Notes: a model not told the origin generated them from the letters alone. DNA of 64,000 bases from Mesorhizobium sp. (GCF_004963255.1 NZ_SUGA01000024.1:1-64000), one strand, 5' to 3'; shown: positions 52,849 to 62,332, counted from the stretch's first letter. Translations and numbers: made by a program.

Positions 52849-55295
52849 GACGATTGCTCCATGTCTGCTTGAGGGAATTGCCGGAGGAGATCGGCGGCCC
52901 AATCGAGGCCGCGCGCACTGAGAAATCGGGAGGCAAAGCTCTCCTGACCGTCGTCGGATAGGGCGCTGTCAATGAGCGTCTGCGTGGCTGGGTCGGAGGC
53001 GCCGCAAAGCGCAAGCGCGATCGGGCCAAGACCGAGCTCGAAGAGACGATTCCCACGTCGCGATTGCAGGTAGTACTGGCGCTTTGGCGTAGCCCGGGCG
53101 ACCAGTTCGATCTGGCGTTCGTTCAGACCGAACTGCTCATAGACGGCTCGCGCCTGCGGTTCCACGGCACGATCATTAGGGAGAAGAATCCGTTGCGGAC
53201 AGCTCTCGATGATTGCCGGCGCGATTGCCGAGTTCGCAACGTCGGCAAGAGACTGCGTGGCGAAGATGACTGACACGTTCTTCTTGCGCAGCACCTTCAG
53301 CCATTCGCGGATGCGGGCGGCGAAGAGCGGATTATCGAGATAGACCCAGGCTTCATCAAGCATGAGCAGCGTCGGACGTCCGTCGAAGCGCTCCTCAAGC
53401 CTATGAAAGAGATAGGTAAGCACCGGCAGCACAGCGCCTTGGCTGTGCATCAGCTCCTCGGTCTCGAAACACTGGATATCCGACAGGGCCAGCCGATCGT
53501 CGTCGGCGTCGAGCAGCCGGCCGAAGGGGCCATCCAGCGTGTAGGGCATCAAGGCGGACTTCAGCGCATTGGACTGAAGCAGGACCGACAGTCCGGTCAG
53601 CGTGCGTTCCTGCGCCGGCGCGGTGGCAAGGCTGCCAAGCGCGGACCAGATTGACTCCTTCACCTCGGGCGTGACGGAGACGTTCTCATGGGCAATGAGG
53701 CTGGCTATCCATTCTGCCGCCCAGCTGCGCGTGACCGGATCGTGGATGTTGCGCAGCGGCTGGAAGGCAAGCGCGCCGTCAGCCCCTAAGGCGTGGTGTT
53801 CCCCACCCAAGACGAGCGTTGCGGCACGAGCGGAATTGCCTTTGTCGAAGACATAGACCTGCGCGCCGGCATATCGCCGAAACTGCAGCGCGATCAGCGC
53901 AAGCAGAACCGACTTGCCCGCCCCGGTCGGACCAACGATCAGCATGTGACCGACATCGTCGACATGAGTAGAAAGTCGGAAGGGCGTCGACCCACCGGTC
54001 TCGGCGAAGAGAAGCGGCGGCGCTTCGGTCTGGGTGACCTTGGCGAGATGCTCGTTCGCCGCCGGGCCGGCCCATACCGACGACAGCGGCATCAGGTGGG
54101 CCAGGTTCAGCGTATGAACGAGCGGCTGGCGAACATTTGCGTAGACATGACCGGGCAACGAGCCGAGCCACGCCTCGACCGCATTGACGCTTTCGCGGAT
54201 CGTGGTGAAGCCGAGCCCATTGACGATGCGCTCGACCGCGCGAAGTTTTTCGGCGGCGGCTTGATGATCTTCGTCCGACACCGTCACGGTCGTGGTGAGA
54301 TAACCGAAGCCCACGTGATCGCCACCCAAGGCCTGAAGGGCTTCGTCGGCATCGAGGGCCTTGTTGTCCGCATCGCTGTCGACCAGCGGAACGGGTTCAT
54401 TGCTTACAACCTCCCGCAGGATAGCGACGATCGATTTGCGCTTGGAAAACCACTGCCGGCGCAACCGCGTCAGCGTTTTGGTGGCTTCCGGCTTGTCGAG
54501 GGGAATGAAGCGCGTCATCCAGCGATAGGCAAAATCTTGGTGGTTCAGCGCATCGAGGATTCCGGGTCGAGTGAGGTTGGGAAAACCGAGGATGGTGAGG
54601 GTCCGCAGATGCAGATCGCCCAGCATCGGCTCCAGCCCGCCCGTGAGCGGCGCATCGACCAGAATGCCGTCGAGATAGATCGGCGTTTCCGGCACGGCGA
54701 CCGGATGCCGGCGAGCCGAGATCGTGCCATGCAGGTAGGTCAGCGTCTCGGCATCGTCGAGCCCACGCACTTCCGGCATGAAGCCGGACAGGAGATCCAC
54801 GACGCGGTCGGTCTCTTCACGGAACCGCCCTAGCTCCTGGCGCCAGTTTCTTTCGGCTTCTGGATGATGAGAGTCGACAAATGCGCTCTCCGCCCGTGCC
54901 TGGCTGTCCGGAGGCGGCATGAACAGCAGGGTCAGATAATAGCGGCTCTCGAAATGCGCGACCTTGCCCTCGAAAGCCGCGCGCCGTTCTTCATCGATGA
55001 GCCACGACGCCGCGTCGGGAAAACGCGAGGCTGGATAGCCCAGGGCTTCGACCCGTTCAGCCTCGAAGAACAATGCCCAGCCGGAGCCAAGGCGTCTGAG
55101 CGCATTGTTCGCACGGGCGCAAAGGCCGACGAGCTCTGCTTCCGTCGCGCTTTCGAGATCGGGGCCACGGAACCGCAGCGTCCGCTGAAAGCTGCCGTCC
55201 TTGTTGAGCACGATGCCGGGCGCGATGAGTGCCGCCCAGGGCAGATGGTCGGCAAGCCGGTCGGCCTTGCCGCGATATTCTGAAAGGTTCAGCAT
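52845..55295 (-). CDS. trbE: Conjugal transfer ATPase TrbE (VirB4 family)
   Basis: 816 aa from the ATG at 55295 (MLNLSEYRGKADRLADHLPW), which overlaps trbD by seven bases; an in-frame extension upstream is out-of-frame trbD DNA. Walker A GPTGAGKS at residues 455-462, Walker B TLLMLDEAWVYLDNP, and the family segment VIFATQSLADVANSAIAP. It powers assembly and substrate translocation at the inner membrane. Confidence 0.93.
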   Translation of the reverse strand: MLNLSEYRGKADRLADHLPWAALIAPGIVLNKDGSFQRTLRFRGPDLESATEAELVGLCARANNALRRLGSGWALFFEAERVEALGYPASRFPDAASWLIDEERRAAFEGKVAHFESRYYLTLLFMPPPDSQARAESAFVDSHHPEAERNWRQELGRFREETDRVVDLLSGFMPEVRGLDDAETLTYLHGTISARRHPVAVPETPIYLDGILVDAPLTGGLEPMLGDLHLRTLTILGFPNLTRPGILDALNHQDFAYRWMTRFIPLDKPEATKTLTRLRRQWFSKRKSIVAILREVVSNEPVPLVDSDADNKALDADEALQALGGDHVGFGYLTTTVTVSDEDHQAAAEKLRAVERIVNGLGFTTIRESVNAVEAWLGSLPGHVYANVRQPLVHTLNLAHLMPLSSVWAGPAANEHLAKVTQTEAPPLLFAETGGSTPFRLSTHVDDVGHMLIVGPTGAGKSVLLALIALQFRRYAGAQVYVFDKGNSARAATLVLGGEHHALGADGALAFQPLRNIHDPVTRSWAAEWIASLIAHENVSVTPEVKESIWSALGSLATAPAQERTLTGLSVLLQSNALKSALMPYTLDGPFGRLLDADDDRLALSDIQCFETEELMHSQGAVLPVLTYLFHRLEERFDGRPTLLMLDEAWVYLDNPLFAARIREWLKVLRKKNVSVIFATQSLADVANSAIAPAIIESCPQRILLPNDRAVEPQARAVYEQFGLNERQIELVARATPKRQYYLQSRRGNRLFELGLGPIALALCGASDPATQTLIDSALSDDGQESFASRFLSARGLDWAADLLRQFPQADMEQSS

Positions 55296-55561
55296 GCCAG
55301 CCACCCCCTCAGCCGAAGATGGCGGACAAGGACGGCGGCGAAGTCCGGATCGCGGCGGGCAGCCAAGACCGCGAGCGTGTGACCAGCAAGCCAGAGCGCG
55401 AGCCCGGCAATCCACTGCTGTAAGCCAAGGCCGATTGCCGCGGCGACCGTACCATTGAGAATCGCAACCGCTCTCGGCGCACCGCCCAAGAGAATCGGCT
55501 CCGTCAATGCCCGGTGGACCGGCACCTCGAAGCCCTCGATATGCTGCTCTCCAGCGGCCAT
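55289..55561 (-). CDS. trbD: Conjugal transfer protein TrbD (VirB3 family)
   Basis: 90 aa, with two adjoining hydrophobic segments (AVAILNGTVAAAIGLGLQQW, IAGLALWLAGHTLAVLAA) preceded by VPVHRALTEPILLGGAPR, the conserved TrbD/VirB3 N-terminus. Its ATG overlaps the trbC stop by one base (TGATG). Confidence 0.9.
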   Translation of the reverse strand: MAAGEQHIEGFEVPVHRALTEPILLGGAPRAVAILNGTVAAAIGLGLQQWIAGLALWLAGHTLAVLAARRDPDFAAVLVRHLRLRGWLAC

Positions 55562-55869
55562 CAGACAAGCGCTCCGCCACCGAAGGAGAAGAAGGAAAGG
55601 AAGAAGCTCGATGCTGCGAAGGCGATCGACAGCCCGAAGACGATCTGGATCAACCTGCGAAAACCGCCCGCCGTGTCGCCGAAGGCAAGGGTCAAGCCTG
55701 TGGTGATGATGATGATCACCGCAACGATCTTGGCGACCGGCCCCTGCACCGACTCCAGGATCTGCTGCAGCGGCTGCTCCCAGGGCATGCCGGAGCCGGC
55801 GGCGTAAGCGGGGGCCGTGATGAGAAACGCGAGCGCGGTGGACGAAAGAAAGCGAAGCTTCTTGCGCAT
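55561..55869 (-). CDS. trbC: Conjugal transfer pilin TrbC (VirB2 family)
   Basis: 102 aa from the ATG at 55869 (a TTG at 55884 is possible). Signal peptide with TALAFLITAPAYAAGSGMPW, then two hydrophobic helices (VAKIVAVIIIITTGLTLAFG, IQIVFGLSIAFAASSFFLSF) separated by a small loop, the pilin layout. Confidence 0.9.
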   Translation of the reverse strand: MRKKLRFLSSTALAFLITAPAYAAGSGMPWEQPLQQILESVQGPVAKIVAVIIIITTGLTLAFGDTAGGFRRLIQIVFGLSIAFAASSFFLSFFSFGGGALV

Positions 55870-55880
55870 GAGATGACCTT

Positions 55881-56849
55881 TCAAAATTGCCGGAGTTGCG
55901 GAATTGTGAGCGGAGTAACGGCGTAGTCGCCGCTGCCGTCGAGGCCGGCGACCTCAGCGATCGCGTCGATGCGGCGCGAGGATCCGCGCCCGGCGATGAA
56001 GACGATCAGATCGATGGCTTCGGCGATGAGGCGGCGCGGAACAGTGACGACGGCTTCCTGGGCGAGCTGTTCGACACGGTAGAGTGCCGAGCGCGCCGAA
56101 TTGGCATGAACCGTGGCGATGCCGCCGGGATGCCCGGTGTTCCATGCCTTGAGCATGTCGAGGGCTTCCGCACCCCTCACCTCGCCGACGATGATCCGGT
56201 CGGGCCGGAGCCGCAGCGTCGAGCGAACGAGATCGGCAAGTGTGACCGAACCCCGCCTCGTTCTCAGGGCGACGCAGTCCTTTGCCGCGCATTGCAGTTC
56301 GCGCGTGTCTTCGATCAGGATCACCCGCTCGTCGCATTCGGCGACTTCGGCCAAGAGAGCATTGGCAAGCGTCGTCTTGCCCGAGGACGTGCCGCCGGCG
56401 ACCAGAATGTTGCGCCGCTCGCGCACCGCCTTCTTCAGCGCATCGGCTTGCAGCGGCTGCATTATCCGGTCGGCGACATAGTTGGCCAGCGTGTAGAGTC
56501 TTGCGGCCGGCTTGCGGATGGCGAAACACGGCGCCAGCACGACGGGCGGCAGCAGCCCCTCGAAGCGTTCGCCCGATGGCAGCTCGGCGCTGACAATCGG
56601 ATTATCGGCATGCGCCTCGGCACGCACATGGGAGGCAACCAGACGAATGATGCGTTCGGCTTCGGAGGGATGCATGGACACGCCGGTGTGGACCCGACCT
56701 TCCCCCAGTCTATCGAGCCGCAGCGCCCCGTCGGGATTGACCATCACCTCGATGACCAGTGGATCGGCGAGAGCTTCGGTGATCGCCTGGCCCAGGGCGG
56801 TGCGCAGCATGGCGCGGCGGCGGTGGTCGGCTTCCGGATGAGAGCTCAT
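55881..56849 (-). CDS. trbB: Conjugal transfer ATPase TrbB (VirB11 family)
   Basis: 322 aa. Walker A GGTSSGKTT at residues 152-160, the Asp box VILIEDTRELQC, Walker B LRPDRIIVGEVRGAEALDML, and the His box GHPGGIATVHANSA. A hexameric secretion ATPase that powers pilus assembly and DNA transfer. Its ATG overlaps the stop of the RHH gene by four bases. Confidence 0.93.
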   Translation of the reverse strand: MSSHPEADHRRRAMLRTALGQAITEALADPLVIEVMVNPDGALRLDRLGEGRVHTGVSMHPSEAERIIRLVASHVRAEAHADNPIVSAELPSGERFEGLLPPVVLAPCFAIRKPAARLYTLANYVADRIMQPLQADALKKAVRERRNILVAGGTSSGKTTLANALLAEVAECDERVILIEDTRELQCAAKDCVALRTRRGSVTLADLVRSTLRLRPDRIIVGEVRGAEALDMLKAWNTGHPGGIATVHANSARSALYRVEQLAQEAVVTVPRRLIAEAIDLIVFIAGRGSSRRIDAIAEVAGLDGSGDYAVTPLTIPQLRQF

Positions 56850-57259
56850 CCTTCCCCTCCCACGCCGCTGTCTTTGCCAAGGGAGCGTTTCCCGGACGCG
56901 ACTTGCCGGCCGACCTGCTCGACGAATTTGTCGAAACGCTCGTGCGCGATCGCCTGTGTTGCCTTGTCCGGAACCGGCGTGTGGGCATGCAGCGTGATCG
57001 AAAAGCGGATAAAGAGCGCCAGGCTCTCGAGGATCATCTCGGCATCGCGCCTGACGTAAGCGAGGTCGCGCGAAAGACGGTCAAGCCTCACGCCATAGCG
57101 GCGGTCGAGCTCGTTCTCGCCGCGCCGTTCGATGAATGCTTCGATCGCCTTCGCCACCACCGCGGATTTAGTGGTCGACGGATCCCGGCTGAGGTTGTCC
57201 AGCTTCTCGCTGAGGTCGGGCTCGAGCAGAAACTGATGACGAATGCGGTGGGGCTTCAT
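56846..57259 (-). CDS. Ribbon-helix-helix (CopG-like) protein of the transfer locus
   Basis: 137 aa. N-terminal RHH-like segment HQFLLEPDLSEKLDNLSRDP, then STTKSAVVAKAIEAFIERRG, then a helical body (ELDRRYGVRLDRLSRDLAYV) and a short C-terminal extension. Genes like this sit between traG and trbB in many alphaproteobacterial conjugative elements. A perfect inverted repeat ends four bases before its start codon (57263-57307), suggesting autoregulation. Confidence 0.85.
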   Translation of the reverse strand: MKPHRIRHQFLLEPDLSEKLDNLSRDPSTTKSAVVAKAIEAFIERRGENELDRRYGVRLDRLSRDLAYVRRDAEMILESLALFIRFSITLHAHTPVPDKATQAIAHERFDKFVEQVGRQVASGKRSLGKDSGVGGEG

Positions 57260-57262
57260 GCG

Positions 57263-57307
57263 GCTTGTTCTCGGCAGGCCGGCATTGCGCCGGCGATGAG
57301 AACAAGC
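57263..57307. promoter_or_regulatory. Perfect 10-bp inverted repeat in front of the RHH gene
   Basis: GCTTGTTCTC and GAGAACAAGC flank a 25-base centre that itself has a GCCGGC/GCCGGC stem. On the minus strand the second arm (GAGAACAAGC) ends three bases before the RHH gene's ATG. It may be an operator, or an RNA stem that hides the ribosome-binding site. Confidence 0.7.
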
Positions 57308-57377
57308 ATCGGGCGGCTGCTCGAAATCGCTTATGGTCGTTATCTACGCTGAGATACGCTTTGGCTTCGAGCGGCGT

Positions 57378-59408
57378 TCAGAAGCCAGGCACGATGTCCT
57401 TGTCGTCGCCCCTGCCCTCGTTGATGCCATACGCACGCGCGGCGTTGGAAATCCGGTCCATCACACGTTTGTCGGCGAGCGCTTCGCTATCATCGTCGGC
57501 GGGCTTGAAAATATCGTCCTGCTCCGGCTCCTGAGAGGTGGCAATATTTTCTTCAGGCAATCCCGGATGGCGCTGCTGCTGAACACCGCCCTCGTCTTCA
57601 GCGACTCCGTTACCGCTTTCTTCGTCAGCAGCAAGACGGCGGTCGACACTGCGCACCTGTCCACTCCAATCGTCCGGACGTGACGCCGGACTGTCAGCGT
57701 GAGCCCGTTCGCGCAGCACCGGCGCTGGCAGTACCCGCTCCGTAAAATTCTGATCCTCGTAATAGCGCAGCTTCTTCGCACGGATCGGCGGCAGCCCAGA
57801 AACCAGTACCAGTTCGTCGGACGGAGGCAGTTGCATGACTTCGCCCGGCGTCAGCAGCTGTCGCGCGGTCTCCTGCCGACTGACCATCACGTGCGACAGC
57901 CAGGGCGCCAGCCGATGGCCGGCATAGTTGCGCATGGATCTGAGTTCCGTCGCCGTGCCGAGCGCATCCGAGATGCGTTTGGCTGTCCGTTCATCATTAG
58001 AGGAAAAGGCAATCCGCACATGGCAATTGTCGAGAATGGCGTTGTTCTCGCCATACGCCTTGGAGATCTGGTTCAAGGATTGTGCGATCAGATAGGCACG
58101 AATGCCGTATCCCGCCATGAAGGCAAGCGCGGTTTCGAAGAAGTCGAGGCGACCGAGTGCCGGGAATTCGTCGAGCATCATGAGCAGTTGGTGCCTTCTG
58201 CTCTTCTTCGGATCACCCTCCAGACGCTCGGTCAGCCGGCGGCCGATCTGATTGAGCACCAGTCGGACCAGTGGCTTGGTGCGAGAGATGTCAGATGGCG
58301 GCACCACCAGGTAGAGCGACATTGGGCGCTCGGCATCCATGAGGTCGGCAATGCGCCAATCGCACGCCGATGTTGCCGCAGCCACCGTCGGATCGCGGTA
58401 GAGGCCGAGGAACGACATGGCGGTCGAAAGCACGCCCGAACGCTCGTTCTCGGATTTGTTCAGAACCTCGCGCGCCGCCGAAGCCACTATCGGATGCACC
58501 TTAGGCTTGTCCGCCACGCCAAGGTGGTTGGTCGTCATCATTCGCTGCAGCGTCGCGGTAAACGAGCGTTGCGGGTCTGACAGAAAGGTGGCGACGCGGG
58601 CGAGTGTCTTTTCCTCTTCGGCGTAGAGCACGTGCAAGATGGCGCCGACCAAGAGTGAGTGGCTGGTCTTCTCCCAATGATTGCGCCGCTCGAGTGCACC
58701 TTCCGGATCGACCAGGATGTCCGCAATGTTCTGGACGTCACGGACTTCATTCGATCCCTTGCGCACTTCCAGCAGTGGATTGTACCGCGCCGATCTCGGG
58801 TCCGTCGGATTGAACAAAAGGGAATAAGAGAACTTCGATCGCCAGCCAGATGTCAGCTGCCAATTCTCGCCTTTGATATCGTGAATGACGGCCGAGCCAG
58901 TCCAGGAGAGAAGCGTTGGAATGACCAACCCGACGCCCTTGCCTGAACGTGTCGGAGCAAAGGCCATGACGTGCTCCAGGCCATTGTGCCGTAGATAACG
59001 GTCGTTCAGCTTGCCGAGGAAAACGCCCGCGGGCCGAAACAGCCCCGCCTTTTCGATTTCCTGTTTCACCGCCCATCGTGAAGAGCCATAGGTGGTGACC
59101 AGTCCGCGCTGCCGTGCGCGCCACAGCGAGCCGGCGACCGCGGCTGCACAGCCCAAGAACCCGCTGGCGCCGGCAAGCGCGCCTGCTTGATCAAAGATCT
59201 CGGGCGCATAGGCGTCGAAATGGAACCACCATTCGAACAGTTTCCATGGCTTGTAGATCCGCCATCCCGCCGCGATGAACCACGGCGCGCCGAGTTGCGG
59301 CTGATAGCCGAGCATGTGAGCGCACCATTGCGTTGCCGCCCATACACCAACGACAACAATCGCGAACACAAGGGCGATCTGCCCGACCAGCAGCTTCGTG
59401 GGCGTCAT
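57378..59408 (-). CDS. traG: Coupling protein TraG (VirD4 family)
   Basis: 676 aa from the ATG at 59408 (MTPTKLLVGQIALVFAIVVV). Two N-terminal membrane helices; Walker A APTRSGKGVGL at about 151-160; Walker B LLMMLDEFPALGRLDF; GIRAYLIAQSLNQISKAYGE. It ends in an acidic, Gln-rich tail (about 580-676), likely the relaxase-docking or disordered end. It recruits the DNA-relaxase complex to the TrbB-I channel. No relaxase gene follows on either side within the window. Confidence 0.93.
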   Translation of the reverse strand: MTPTKLLVGQIALVFAIVVVGVWAATQWCAHMLGYQPQLGAPWFIAAGWRIYKPWKLFEWWFHFDAYAPEIFDQAGALAGASGFLGCAAAVAGSLWRARQRGLVTTYGSSRWAVKQEIEKAGLFRPAGVFLGKLNDRYLRHNGLEHVMAFAPTRSGKGVGLVIPTLLSWTGSAVIHDIKGENWQLTSGWRSKFSYSLLFNPTDPRSARYNPLLEVRKGSNEVRDVQNIADILVDPEGALERRNHWEKTSHSLLVGAILHVLYAEEEKTLARVATFLSDPQRSFTATLQRMMTTNHLGVADKPKVHPIVASAAREVLNKSENERSGVLSTAMSFLGLYRDPTVAAATSACDWRIADLMDAERPMSLYLVVPPSDISRTKPLVRLVLNQIGRRLTERLEGDPKKSRRHQLLMMLDEFPALGRLDFFETALAFMAGYGIRAYLIAQSLNQISKAYGENNAILDNCHVRIAFSSNDERTAKRISDALGTATELRSMRNYAGHRLAPWLSHVMVSRQETARQLLTPGEVMQLPPSDELVLVSGLPPIRAKKLRYYEDQNFTERVLPAPVLRERAHADSPASRPDDWSGQVRSVDRRLAADEESGNGVAEDEGGVQQQRHPGLPEENIATSQEPEQDDIFKPADDDSEALADKRVMDRISNAARAYGINEGRGDDKDIVPGF

Positions 59409-59550
59409 TGGCTTGGCTCGCTGAACATGCAACTTAGCATCGCCCGGCCAAGCCCAATCGCGAATGCGGCTCACGTGCGATTGGGTGCGATCACTCGCTA
59501 TGTGTTGCCGTCGCCGAAAGGAACCTGGGCATGAAAAATGGCCAGCTCAG

Positions 59551-59706
59551 GTGCTGAAACTGCCAGAGAGCGAGCTCGAGTCCGTCGAGCTCATAGCCAC
59601 GGCGTTCAACCAGTTCGACATGGACGTTCCGGGCCGCCCCTGGTCGTCGCTGGACCTAGGCTTAAGTCGAAAGCGGCTGCTGGAAAGCTTGGCCGGGCGG
59701 GATTAG
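59551..59706 (+). CDS. Possible 51-aa small protein
   Basis: From a GTG at 59551: LKLPESELESVELIATAFNQ, then FDMDVPGRPWSSLDLGLSRK. Protein-like, but without a clear ribosome-binding site. It overlaps the last 45 bases of the convergent gene 59662-59904 on the other strand. Could be a remnant of a longer gene. Confidence 0.35.
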   Translation: MLKLPESELESVELIATAFNQFDMDVPGRPWSSLDLGLSRKRLLESLAGRD

Positions 59707-59904
59707 CGGCCCACGGTTCCGCGCCGCGTGCAGCAGTTCCTCCTGCTCGGTGAGCCCATTCAGGAACATCTTGAACAGGTGAGCCGCAAGCCTCTGCCCA
59801 CGCACGCTGTCGAGTTCAATCCCGCGCTCCCGGCACAGGGTCTTATGGACACCCGCCAGCATCGCAAGTTCATCGTCCATGACAACATGACCGGGATACA
59901 ACAT
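59662..59904 (-). CDS. Small helical protein, relative of 41277-41498
   Basis: 80 aa from the ATG at 59904, with GGAGGAGGCT directly upstream. MDDELAMLAGVHKTLCRERG, then AAHLFKMFLNGLTEQEELLH. The LC-x-ERG/MF-x-G-x2-TE-x-ELL pattern is shared with the 73-aa protein at 41277. No known domain. Confidence 0.65.
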   Translation of the reverse strand: MLYPGHVVMDDELAMLAGVHKTLCRERGIELDSVRGQRLAAHLFKMFLNGLTEQEELLHAARNRGPLIPPGQAFQQPLST

Positions 59905-60370
59905 AGCCTCCTCCTTGAAAAAGCTACGAGTGAAACGGGATGATATCGCCGTCGCTCGCTCTTGCAACTATCTGGTAGTTGACTCGTTGGAACAAAACAA
60001 GAACATATTCCTACACATTTTCAGGAGGTCCCATTGCCTGACCGTCATAAAGACCCTCGCTCTCCCTGATCGCAATGTGTCGCAGTAGCTTGGCGCTGAC
60101 CGCACCGTAATCGCGGATCTTTCGATGAAACGATTTCCCTGGTCGCCGGCTAATGGCTTTGGCACGTCGCGGAGGTGGCGGAAGCCGTTGCCGGATGAAG
60201 CGGCGACCCGAACCCGATGCCTGGCTACAGCCAGATCGCGACCCGTCCCATCGACAGGATCGCCTGAATAACAGATTACGCTTTCTGCTGCAGTCCCACC
60301 GCCATACAGAGCCAGCGGAACCTATTTCATCCCGCCCTGTTTCGGATTGAGCGACCGAAGAGGACTAACA
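59905..60370. other. No recognised gene
   Basis: Frames at 60153-60350 and on the minus strand are short and Arg-rich. A weak AT-rich patch near 59980-60010 could hold a promoter for the minus-strand gene. Confidence 0.4.
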
Positions 60371-60550
60371 ATGAGATCAAAATCATCGCGGGATATGCCA
60401 GGTCCGAGACCCCGAAAGGACAAAGAGCGGGATACCCAGGAGGCGGCTGCCAAGACGCCCGACAAGACCAATGACTGGGATCGCGATCTCGTCCATGGCG
60501 ATGGTGAAAGCACAGGGATAAAGCCCGAGCAGGGCGTCGAGTCGAAATAG
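60371..60550 (+). CDS. Hypothetical 59-aa charged protein
   Basis: ATG at 60371: MRSKSSRDMPGPRPRKDKER, then DTQEAAAKTPDKTNDWDRDL and ESTGIKPEQGVESK. Entirely hydrophilic, with no hydrophobic core, so it is probably disordered, as in stress or hydrophilin-like proteins; that is inference. It precedes the RNase Z-like gene by 88 bases in the same direction. Confidence 0.5.
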   Translation: MRSKSSRDMPGPRPRKDKERDTQEAAAKTPDKTNDWDRDLVHGDGESTGIKPEQGVESK

Positions 60551-60638
60551 TCCAAAGACGGCCCTGGCAGACTTGACCGCGTGGAAGCCGTTTCTTGCCC
60601 GGTTTGAGGCCCCGCCGCTCGCGGGCTAGACTGGCTCG

Positions 60639-61547
60639 ATGATCTTCAGACTGACCTTTCTTGGCACCTCGGCCAGCGTACCCTCTGCCGAGCGAAATCA
60701 CCCTGCCCTGCTTGTCGAGGCCGAAGGGTATCGAATTCTGGTTGATTGCGGCGAAGGCACGCAGCGCCAGCTGCTGCGCAGCGGCGCCGGCTTCAGGCGG
60801 CTTCATCACCTGTTGCTCACGCATGCGCATTTCGACCATATCCTTGGAATCCCCGGCCTGCTCTCGACACTTCGGTTGCGGCAAAGTGACGATCTCCTGA
60901 CCGTCCACGGAGGTTCGGACACCCTCGACCTCGTTGTGCGCATGCTCGCTGGTCTGTGGGGTGAAGGACGAGCGCCGGTCCCACTAGAGCTTGAGCCGCT
61001 GACGCCCGGCCGGGTTTTCGACGCGGACGAATTCAAGATCGACTGCTTTCAGGTTCGTCACCGCGACACAGATAGCTATGGTTTCGTGCTCGAGACACCA
61101 CCGCGCCGCCCCCTTAGCGGGGAGCGCCTCACGTCTCTGGGCGTGCCAGACGGTCCAATCAGGAAGGACCTGGCAGAGGGCCGGTCTATCACCCTCGCGG
61201 ATGGCCAAACAGTTGCTTCCGAAGATGTGTTGGGTCCGCCGGAACGGGGCAAGAAGCTGGTCATCATCGGCGATACGGAGTCTACCAATGAGCTCGCCGA
61301 ACATGTCCGCGGAGCCGACCTTCTGGTGATCGAGGCCACCTTCCTGGAACGAGATGCGGCCATGGCGCGCGACTATGGTCACCTCACGGCCGTGCAGGCG
61401 GCATCTCTGGCAGCGATGAGCAACGTGAAGCAACTCATCCTTACGCATATCTCCGGCCGCTATGCCGATGAAGAAATCCTGGCGGAAGCCGTACGGGAAT
61501 TTCCGAACAGCCGTATTGCGGCTGATCTCGATGTGCTCACCATATAA
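60639..61547 (+). CDS. Ribonuclease Z-like MBL-fold hydrolase
   Basis: 302 aa. FLGTSASVPSAERNHPALLV at residues 8-27 is the tRNase Z N-terminus (GTSASVP). Zinc motif THAHFDH at 61-67, FQVRHRDTDSYGFVLE, KLVIIGDTESTNELAEH, LVIEATFLERDAAMARDYGH, and HISGRYADEEILAEA at the end. These fit the short, bacterial-type tRNase Z (about 300 aa), which trims tRNA 3' ends. The neighbouring phosphoesterase starts ten bases after its stop. Confidence 0.85.
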   Translation: MIFRLTFLGTSASVPSAERNHPALLVEAEGYRILVDCGEGTQRQLLRSGAGFRRLHHLLLTHAHFDHILGIPGLLSTLRLRQSDDLLTVHGGSDTLDLVVRMLAGLWGEGRAPVPLELEPLTPGRVFDADEFKIDCFQVRHRDTDSYGFVLETPPRRPLSGERLTSLGVPDGPIRKDLAEGRSITLADGQTVASEDVLGPPERGKKLVIIGDTESTNELAEHVRGADLLVIEATFLERDAAMARDYGHLTAVQAASLAAMSNVKQLILTHISGRYADEEILAEAVREFPNSRIAADLDVLTI

Positions 61548-61556
61548 CGGCTGACG

Positions 61557-62018
61557 ATGACATTCAGGCTAGGCATCATCTCTGACACGCACGGCCTGCT
61601 GAGGCCTGAGGCGGAACGCCGCCTGGCCGGGGTAAACCACATCATCCATGGCGGCGACATCGGCAGTCCTGAGATCATCAGCGCGCTTCAGCAGATCGCG
61701 CCGGTTACCGCCATCAGAGGCAACGTGGATACGGCCGGGTGGGCTGCGACCTACGCCGATACGGCGCTGGTGCGACTGGCGGGCCGAACATTCTACGTCC
61801 TTCATGATCTCAAGGCGCTTCAGGTCTCACCTGCGGCACTCGGCATCGACATGGTCGTGTCGGGTCACTCCCATGTGCCAAAACTCAAAACCGTTGACGG
61901 TGTGCTCTACCTTAATCCGGGCAGCGCCGGTCACCGTCGCTTCAAGTTGCCGGTCACGCTTGCGACGGTTGATATCACGCCTGACGGTCTACAGCCGGCT
62001 ATTCACGATCTAAGCTAA
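61557..62018 (+). CDS. YfcE/MJ0936-type metallophosphoesterase
   Basis: 153 aa. FRLGIISDTHGLLRPEAERR opens the calcineurin-like fold; NHIIHGGDIGSPEI, AIRGNVD, VVSGHSHVPKL and YLNPGSAGHRRF complete the dimetal site (D, H, D, N, H, H). Such enzymes hydrolyse phosphodiesters. It is likely co-transcribed with the RNase Z-like gene. A 94-bp duplicate of its start is at 26206-26299. Confidence 0.88.
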   Translation: MTFRLGIISDTHGLLRPEAERRLAGVNHIIHGGDIGSPEIISALQQIAPVTAIRGNVDTAGWAATYADTALVRLAGRTFYVLHDLKALQVSPAALGIDMVVSGHSHVPKLKTVDGVLYLNPGSAGHRRFKLPVTLATVDITPDGLQPAIHDLS

Positions 62019-62332
62019 GGCGCGGGCTCAAGGCGTTCGCACGCCAGGCCGGGACGCATCGGCTGAATCAACGCATCCGCGCGCGACCAATAACCTCAAT
62101 TAGACTTCCTGGAACGCGCCGAATGAAGAATTCAACAATTGCCTTCCATGCGACTTCCGGAGCGCAACCGGGCAGACGTCGAGGGCACCTCATATCCTTC
62201 TTGACGCAAACTAGCTCTGCCTTTCTGCGGGTCAGGTAATCGGAGAGCTGCACCCACCCCCTCGAACATCGAAACTAATGAAGCAGTCCTGCGTTGGACG
62301 CTGATCAAGGCATTCCTCCTGAGTATGGGGCG
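62019..62332. other. Short gap before ligD
   Basis: No gene recognised. The last 60 bases run in frame with ligD but follow a stop. No Ku gene is present in the window. Confidence 0.4.

Noticed and set aside
53793..54833. 346-aa plus-strand frame
   Set aside because: Antisense shadow of trbE.
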